Shown here: in pieces, positions 60,049 through 64,000 of the stretch
Layout: each line of letters starts with the position of its first letter
How positions within the stretch are numbered: position 1 is the first letter of the stretch
Source of the DNA: Coriobacteriia bacterium
GTDB lineage: Bacteria; Actinomycetota; Coriobacteriia; Anaerosomatales; Anaerosomataceae
Direction: 5' to 3'
DNA: 64,000 nt
Assembly: GCA_030652115.1 (NCBI GenBank)
Contig: JAUSBK010000007.1
Location: 186,001-250,000 of the forward strand
The notes under the pieces: model-generated
The model's database searches: none
What the model was told of the DNA's origin: nothing
What the model saw: the letters and a program-made list of their open reading frames with translations, nothing else
Program-made: the position numbers and the translations under genes

Positions 60049-61262
60049 TACTTATCGCCTCCCTTCTTTGCTCCGTGCTTGCGGTCGTACGCCGTCGTCT
60101 CCTCCATAGGAGGACCATCGCCGACGCGGCCGGCGGCCTTCATGCCGAGGCCGTGCGCGACGAGGGCGGCTGCGGCGACGCCACCGACCACAGCAGCGAT
60201 GCTGCCAGGCTGGGCGCTACCGATGCTGCCGAACTGCATGCTGGAGAGGCGCTTGAAGAACGGGGCGTTGTTATCCACCCAGTTCAGGCCACCACAGCCG
60301 ATGCACGGGGCACCGGAGTGGACGCACCAGCTGACCGAGCGGTTCCAGCGGGTGACCGGGCACTGTGTGTAGGTCTGCGGACCCTTGCAGCCGACCTTGT
60401 ACAGGCAGTAGCCCATGGCCTCTTCTTCGGTGCCGAACTCGGAGACGAACTCGCCATTCTCGAAGTGGCCACGACGCGGGCAGTTGTCGTGGATCGTGGA
60501 TTCGACAACGTACTCGGGATAGTTGAGCGTGACCTTGGCGTCGTAGACGCCGTCCGTGTAGGACTTGGTCAGCAGAGCGGTCTTCTCAAGGAACAGCGCC
60601 GGATCGTCATCGGCCACGAGCAGCCACTGGACGACCATGGCGACGACCCACTCGGGGTTCATCGGGCAGCAGGGGATGTTCACGACAGGGGTCGCGATCT
60701 TCTCCTTGTCGAGGAACGCCTGAACGCCGACGGCGCCTGCGGGGTTCGGGTAGGCTGCAACCCAGCCACCGTCGACCGCGCATGCGCCGACCGAGATGAC
60801 CGCCTGCGCCGCAGCTGCGGCCTCGGCGAGGATCTCGGTGCCCTTGTGGCCGTTGACGAGGAGGGTGTTGCCGTCCTCACCGGTCATGACGGAGCCTTCG
60901 TAGATCAGCAGGAAGTTGCCATCTGCGATCGTGTCTTCGATGTTCTTCTCGGCCTGCTCGCCAGCGGCGGCCATGATCGTCTCGAAGTAGTTGAGTGAGA
61001 GCAGTTCGAGGACGATCGTGGCGACGTCGGGAGAGTCCACCTGAGCCATCGACTCAGTACAACCGGTGCACGAACCGCCGTTCAGCCAGAGTGCGGGCTT
61101 CAGTGCGGAGCCCTTCTCCAGCGCGGCGGCGATCTGCGGAGCAGCAGCCTCTGACAGCCCCAGCGTCGCAGCAACGTAGCTGCAGTACTTGAGGAAGTCA
61201 CGACGGCTTACGCCGCGGACCGCAAGCAGATCGTAGAACGCACCGTGCGCCTCTTGCGCCAT
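60048..61262 (-). CDS. hyaA: [NiFe]-type hydrogenase small subunit
   Basis: I start this at ATG 61262, eight bases after AAGGAGG; GTG 61271 lies too close. The 404-residue product has a twin-arginine signal (S19-R-R-D-F-L-K), so the folded heterodimer is exported. The proximal cluster begins C65-T-G-C68, and further cluster ligands are seen in SVGACAVDGG, IPCCPMNPEW, HDNCPRRGHFE, GYCLYKVGCKGP and PCIGCGGLNW. A C-terminal membrane helix (about 355-375) anchors it. With HyaB and HyaC it forms a membrane-bound H2-uptake enzyme. Confidence 0.95.
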   Translation of the reverse strand: MAQEAHGAFYDLLAVRGVSRRDFLKYCSYVAATLGLSEAAAPQIAAALEKGSALKPALWLNGGSCTGCTESMAQVDSPDVATIVLELLSLNYFETIMAAAGEQAEKNIEDTIADGNFLLIYEGSVMTGEDGNTLLVNGHKGTEILAEAAAAAQAVISVGACAVDGGWVAAYPNPAGAVGVQAFLDKEKIATPVVNIPCCPMNPEWVVAMVVQWLLVADDDPALFLEKTALLTKSYTDGVYDAKVTLNYPEYVVESTIHDNCPRRGHFENGEFVSEFGTEEEAMGYCLYKVGCKGPQTYTQCPVTRWNRSVSWCVHSGAPCIGCGGLNWVDNNAPFFKRLSSMQFGSIGSAQPGSIAAVVGGVAAAALVAHGLGMKAAGRVGDGPPMEETTAYDRKHGAKKGGDK

Positions 61263-61849
61263 GCCATACACCTCCTTGGTGTTGGAACGAAGCCTGCCTT
61301 GGCAGGCGAAACCTCTAGTCCGGGCGGGAAGCCCGGCGTGCGCTTCTCCCTCCTCCTTCCGTCATCTGCGCACAGGAAGACGAAGCCCAGAAACGCGCTC
61401 CGAGTCTCGACGGCGACCGTCGAGCCGGGGACGCGAGGCTTTCACGATAGGAGGCGCGGGAGCGACCGAAGCGGGGTCGCGGACCGGCGTGGGGCAGACC
61501 TGCCCCGTGCGGGCATCAAGGAGCGCTGGACGCGCTCGCCGGGGTGATCGGTAGGGAGAGATGGTGATGGAGCACGGGCGCATCGAAGCGCTCGCGGGAT
61601 GTACGCTGAGCACGCTCGCCGTGCACTGCGTTAGGCGGTGCCGAGCTGCTGGCCATCGTCCCCTCTGATGCATCACTAACCCTCCGGATAGCATATCGGA
61701 AGTACTGGGGTGCGTCCACGAGTCTACCCTGCAGAATCCAGGAGAAGTGATGCGCGTCACAAGGGCGTGACGGATGTGCAGGAATCGGGGCCGTCGCGCA
61801 TAATCTTACAGTCAGGAGCATGTACGCCGAGCACGGGAGCGCCTGATCC
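61263..61849. other. Intergenic region between hyaA and the DUF2249 gene
   Basis: Nearly 590 bases hold divergent promoters. Read toward hyaA it has two hairpins close to the gene (CCGGGC/GCCCGG near 61322-61337 and GCCTGCC/GGCAGGC near 61296-61311), a hairpin TCGACGG-CGA-CCGTCGA near 61415 and GGGGCAG/TGCCCC near 61492-61507. A palindrome TGATGCATCA lies at 61666-61675 and a Crp-type site at 61747-61760. A 132-codon minus-strand frame inside (61362-61760) was rejected as chance. Confidence 0.4.
61747..61760. promoter_or_regulatory. Candidate Crp/Fnr-family binding site
   Basis: GTGA-TGCGCG-TCAC, flanked by A and A, is a perfect inverted repeat of the form GTGA-N6-TCAC that Crp-type regulators bind. 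A Crp/Fnr gene lies 1.2 kb downstream (62926). The site could serve the hydrogenase operon or the DUF2249 gene. Confidence 0.45.
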
Positions 61850-62110
61850 ATGGCACAGGCCGCCAACGGAATGGTGATCGACATCCGGGGTGTCACTCCG
61901 GCCATGCGCCGACCGCTGGTCTTCGCCGTCGTGGATCGGATGATCGACATCGACTGCCACGACAGCATTGTGGTCATCTGCGACCACGATCCGTCCGGTC
62001 TCGGCTATCAGCTGGACCTTCGCCGCGAGTCTCGCGGGATGTTCGAGTTCGACTGCGACCAGCGCCTCGATGGCGCGTGGGTCGCCCTCATCCGCAGGCG
62101 GATCGCTTAG
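61850..62110 (+). CDS. DUF2249-domain protein
   Basis: The 86-residue product starts at ATG 61850. It has the DUF2249 layout: MVIDIRGVTPAMRRPLVFAVVDRM, then VVICDHDPSGLGYQLDLRRESRGMFEFD. The conserved DHDP motif is intact. These small proteins are often linked to nitrogen-oxide or anaerobic respiration and Crp/Fnr regulators; their activity is unknown. Its end overlaps the convergent HAD gene by four bases. Confidence 0.82.
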   Translation: MAQAANGMVIDIRGVTPAMRRPLVFAVVDRMIDIDCHDSIVVICDHDPSGLGYQLDLRRESRGMFEFDCDQRLDGAWVALIRRRIA

Positions 62111-62799
62111 ACGATGCGCGGCAGCAGGTCCGCGAGCTCGTCGAGGTCACCGCGGATGTCGGCTGCGGCAAGCGGGTCAGCTCCCACGTAGAAGGTCCGC
62201 ATCCCCACATCCGCGGCCGGCAGGTCGAGCGTCTTGTCGTCGCCCACCATCATGCACTCGGAGGTCGGCACGCCGAGCAGTCCGGCCGTCTGGCGGTAGT
62301 AGTCCGCGTGCGGCTTGCAGGCGCACATCTCCTCGTATGTCGTGATCGCTCCGAATTCGAGGTCGTCGAGGCCCGCCCATGCGAGGCGGTGCCGCACAGC
62401 TTCGCGCGGGAAGATCGGGTTCGTGGCGATTGCGACGCGCAACCCGAGTTCGAGCGCGGTCGTCACGGCGCGCCTGGCTCCTTTGGCCGGCCCCGAGGTG
62501 CCGGCGAGCGTTGGGAAGACATCGCGGTAGAAGCGCTCGTAGACGTGCCAGTGCTCGTTGAGGTCCACGCCGGTCTGGTCGAGCAGCGATTCGTAGAAGA
62601 CGTCACGGTTCACGCGGCCGGGGTGGGGCTCCATCATCTGGCCGACCGCGTGGTGAAGGCTCGCCATGAACTCCCCGGCCGGCTGGCCGAAGGCAAGCGG
62701 CGCTGACGCTTCGTCGAGTGCGGCAAAGTAGCGCTTGAGGAACCCGCCGAGGTCGAGGTCGAGCAGAGTCCCGTCCAAGTCGAAGAGGATTGCGCGCAC
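62107..62799 (-). CDS. HAD-superfamily hydrolase
   Basis: I start this at GTG 62799, where the protein begins VRAILFDLDGTLLDLDLGGFLKRYF; the frame upstream to 63414 overlaps the Crp gene and was rejected. The 230-residue product has motif I DLDGT, motif II in VAIATNPIF, the lysine in CACKPHADYY and motif III in MMVGDDKTLDLPAA. The ribosome site is weak. It is a phosphatase of unknown substrate, distinct from the HAD gene at 29843. Confidence 0.87.
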   Translation of the reverse strand: MRAILFDLDGTLLDLDLGGFLKRYFAALDEASAPLAFGQPAGEFMASLHHAVGQMMEPHPGRVNRDVFYESLLDQTGVDLNEHWHVYERFYRDVFPTLAGTSGPAKGARRAVTTALELGLRVAIATNPIFPREAVRHRLAWAGLDDLEFGAITTYEEMCACKPHADYYRQTAGLLGVPTSECMMVGDDKTLDLPAADVGMRTFYVGADPLAAADIRGDLDELADLLPRIV

Positions 62800-62925
62800 G
62801 TGTGACCGTTTCTGTCGGAGCAGTGACGCGGGGAATGATAGCACGGCACATCTCATGCGCCCGAGGTGCGGCGCCGACATGGACTGTCGCCATCCATCAT
62901 GTTTCACTGTAGGAGTCCTTGAACC

Positions 62926-63642
62926 GTGCCGATGAGTGGGAACATGGGAACGACAGCCGCCAGAGAACTGATCATCGCGCATCTTCGCAGAGACCCGGTC
63001 TTCTCCGATCTGGAGGACCAGGACCTGGATGCGCTTGTCGGCGTCATGGGTCATCGTGAGTACCCGAAGGGCGCTTTCATCATCACCAAGAACGATAAGA
63101 GCACGACCATGTATCTGCTGCTCTCCGGTCGCGTGAAGGTCTCCATCGCGTCTCCGGAGGGCAAGGAGCTCGCGTTGAGCTACCTCGATGCCCCGTCGTA
63201 CTTCGGCGAGATGGGTGCGGTCGATGCCTCGCCGCGCACTGCCGATGTCATCGCGACCACAGACGTCGAAGTCCTGAGCATCGAGGCCAAAGACCTGGCC
63301 TACGTGTTCCGTATTCGCCCCGAACTTGCGATCGCGCTCGTCAGCACGCTGTCTCGCCGGCTGGGCGAGTTGATCGTCCGGCTTGAGGGGATGGCGTTCC
63401 ACGATGCGACGCACCGCGTGATGCGCGTCTTGCTGAACGTGGCCACCGCCTCATACGAGTCGCGCGGCGTCCCTGTGATCGAGGGCCTCACGCACTACGA
63501 GATCGCCACGCTCGCGGGCACCTCGCGTGAGACCGCGAGTCGCGTCATCTCGAACCTCCAGCGCGATGGCGTGGTGGCGACCAAGGGCAGGAAGATCGTC
63601 ATCGACCTGTTCGCTCTCCGCGACCTGGTGGAGCAGGACTAG
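62926..63642 (+). CDS. Crp/Fnr-family transcriptional regulator
   Basis: The start is GTG 62926 (ATG 62932 and 62944 are alternatives) after TAGGAG. The product of up to 238 residues has a cyclic-nucleotide-type sensor domain (YPKGAFIITKNDKSTTMYLLLSGRVKVSI, SYFGEMGAVDASPRTADVIA), a dimer helix and a C-terminal winged HTH (THYEIATLAGTSRETASRVISNLQRDGVV). No N-terminal cysteines for an Fe-S cluster are present, so it is not an Fnr-type oxygen sensor; the effector is unknown. The palindrome at 61747 is a candidate site. Confidence 0.9.
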   Translation: MPMSGNMGTTAARELIIAHLRRDPVFSDLEDQDLDALVGVMGHREYPKGAFIITKNDKSTTMYLLLSGRVKVSIASPEGKELALSYLDAPSYFGEMGAVDASPRTADVIATTDVEVLSIEAKDLAYVFRIRPELAIALVSTLSRRLGELIVRLEGMAFHDATHRVMRVLLNVATASYESRGVPVIEGLTHYEIATLAGTSRETASRVISNLQRDGVVATKGRKIVIDLFALRDLVEQD

Positions 63643-63729
63643 CCATCAGGCACCTCTTGCAGGGCTGAACCGCCGCGCGGCGCGCGGGGTATGAACCTTC
63701 TCGTGACGTCCCTACGACGAGGAGGACCC

Positions 63730-63957
63730 ATGAGGGAGTTCACGCTCGAGGATCTCAAGCAGTACAACGGTCGCGATGGCAATCCGGCGTACGTAGCGTA
63801 CGAAGGCAACGTCTACGACGTGTCCGATAGCGCGATGTGGGACGACGGTGACCACATGGGCTCGCACGAAGCGGGCGCAGACCTCACCGCCGCGCACGAC
63901 GATGCACCGCACGACGTGCACATCGTCGACTTCCCGCAGGTGGGCACGCTCGTTTAG
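63730..63957 (+). CDS. Cytochrome-b5-like haem-binding protein
   Basis: I start this at ATG 63730 with GAGGAGGACC upstream; the longer frame at 63691 includes that site. The 75-residue product has the short bacterial b5-like pattern: FTLEDLKQYNGRDGNPAYVAYEGNVYDVSDSAMWDDGDHMGSHEAGADLTAAHDDAPH. Histidines in DHMGSH and in AHDDAPHD may bind haem. These proteins are annotated as predicted haem/steroid-binding; an electron-transfer role fits the neighbouring haem and hydrogenase genes but is not shown. Confidence 0.82.
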   Translation: MREFTLEDLKQYNGRDGNPAYVAYEGNVYDVSDSAMWDDGDHMGSHEAGADLTAAHDDAPHDVHIVDFPQVGTLV

Positions 63958-64000
63958 ACGCGCTCGAGCAACGCGACCGTTTCCAGGTGGTACGTCTGGG
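63954..64000 (-). CDS. C-terminal end of a 23S rRNA (uracil-5-)-methyltransferase (TrmA/RlmD family)
   Basis: The minus strand at the right edge reads QTYHLETVALLERV then TAA (63956-63954). The sequence QTxHxETVxLLER is the conserved C-terminus of TrmA/RlmD/RumA enzymes that methylate uracil in rRNA or tRNA. Only 14 codons lie in the window, so the paralogue cannot be fixed. The end overlaps the b5-like gene by four bases. Confidence 0.75.
   Translation of the reverse strand, partial: QTYHLETVALLERV

Noticed and set aside
61362-61760. A 132-codon minus-strand frame upstream of hyaA.
   Set aside because: Proline/arginine/serine-rich composition without recognisable pattern, and it covers the Crp-type palindrome and other promoter-like sequence.
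1-64000. CRISPR arrays, rRNA genes, insertion sequences with transposase, and replication origins.
   Set aside because: No regularly spaced repeats, rRNA-like blocks, transposase genes or DnaA-box clusters were found.

Overview
The window is chromosomal DNA of a high-GC bacterium, very probably an anaerobic or facultative member of the Actinomycetota, most like the class Coriobacteriia. This placement is inferred from strong GC bias at third codon positions, many GTG and TTG starts, a Gram-positive-type late haem gene set, and energy genes (uptake hydrogenase, Mrp-type antiporter). No rRNA or other decisive marker is present.

Layout. Bases 1 to about 6810 are the right part of an integrated genetic element. 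It carries a complete tyrosine integrase, the N-terminal half of a second one, a RadC-like protein and several unknown genes. It ends in a 3' fragment of a tRNA-Leu(GAG) gene that begins exactly at the anticodon loop, as expected for an attachment site. Bases 7068-15817 hold a NodU-type carbamoyltransferase, an M23 peptidase, a lipoprotein, a radical-SAM/aminotransferase operon, a PHP protein and a membrane-anchored chelatase-like protein. Bases 15880-18214 form a regulon of thioredoxin, zinc-ribbon protein, DUF302 protein, CsoR/CstR-type repressor and cation-efflux pump, with two near-identical palindromic operators. Bases 19225-25033 hold rpoN (sigma-54), a sensor kinase and an NtrC-type activator, followed by a clear -24/-12 promoter and a small membrane protein, a CopZ-like protein and CcdA. 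Bases 25116-31985 hold a SpoIIE-type phosphatase, a STAS-kinase fusion, a nitroreductase, a HAD hydrolase, UbiX and small membrane proteins. Bases 32025-38900 are a nine-gene Mrp/Mbh-type cation/proton antiporter operon on the minus strand.

Three tRNA genes (Cys, Gly, Val) follow. A 1.9-kb zinc-ribbon/CARDB segment lies directly behind tRNA-Val and is bounded by a 14-bp copy of the tRNA 3' end. Next come a lipid kinase, RNase D, exonuclease VII, HIT and DegV genes, acetyl-CoA synthetase, and the haem genes hemE, hemH and two tandem protoporphyrinogen-oxidase-like genes. After an inositol-monophosphatase-like gene and transketolase comes a minus-strand hydrogenase operon hyaA-hyaB-hyaC-hyaD. 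The window closes with DUF2249, HAD, Crp/Fnr and cytochrome-b5-like genes and the tail of an rRNA methyltransferase gene.

The most notable signal is in hyaB. The first cysteine codon of the C-terminal DPCxxCxxH nickel motif is replaced by an in-frame TGA. The reading frame continues through the rest of the motif to a TAG that abuts hyaC, and a hairpin with bacterial-SECIS geometry follows the TGA. The enzyme is therefore most likely a selenocysteine-containing [NiFeSe] hydrogenase, which ordinary gene calling would cut short by 27 residues.
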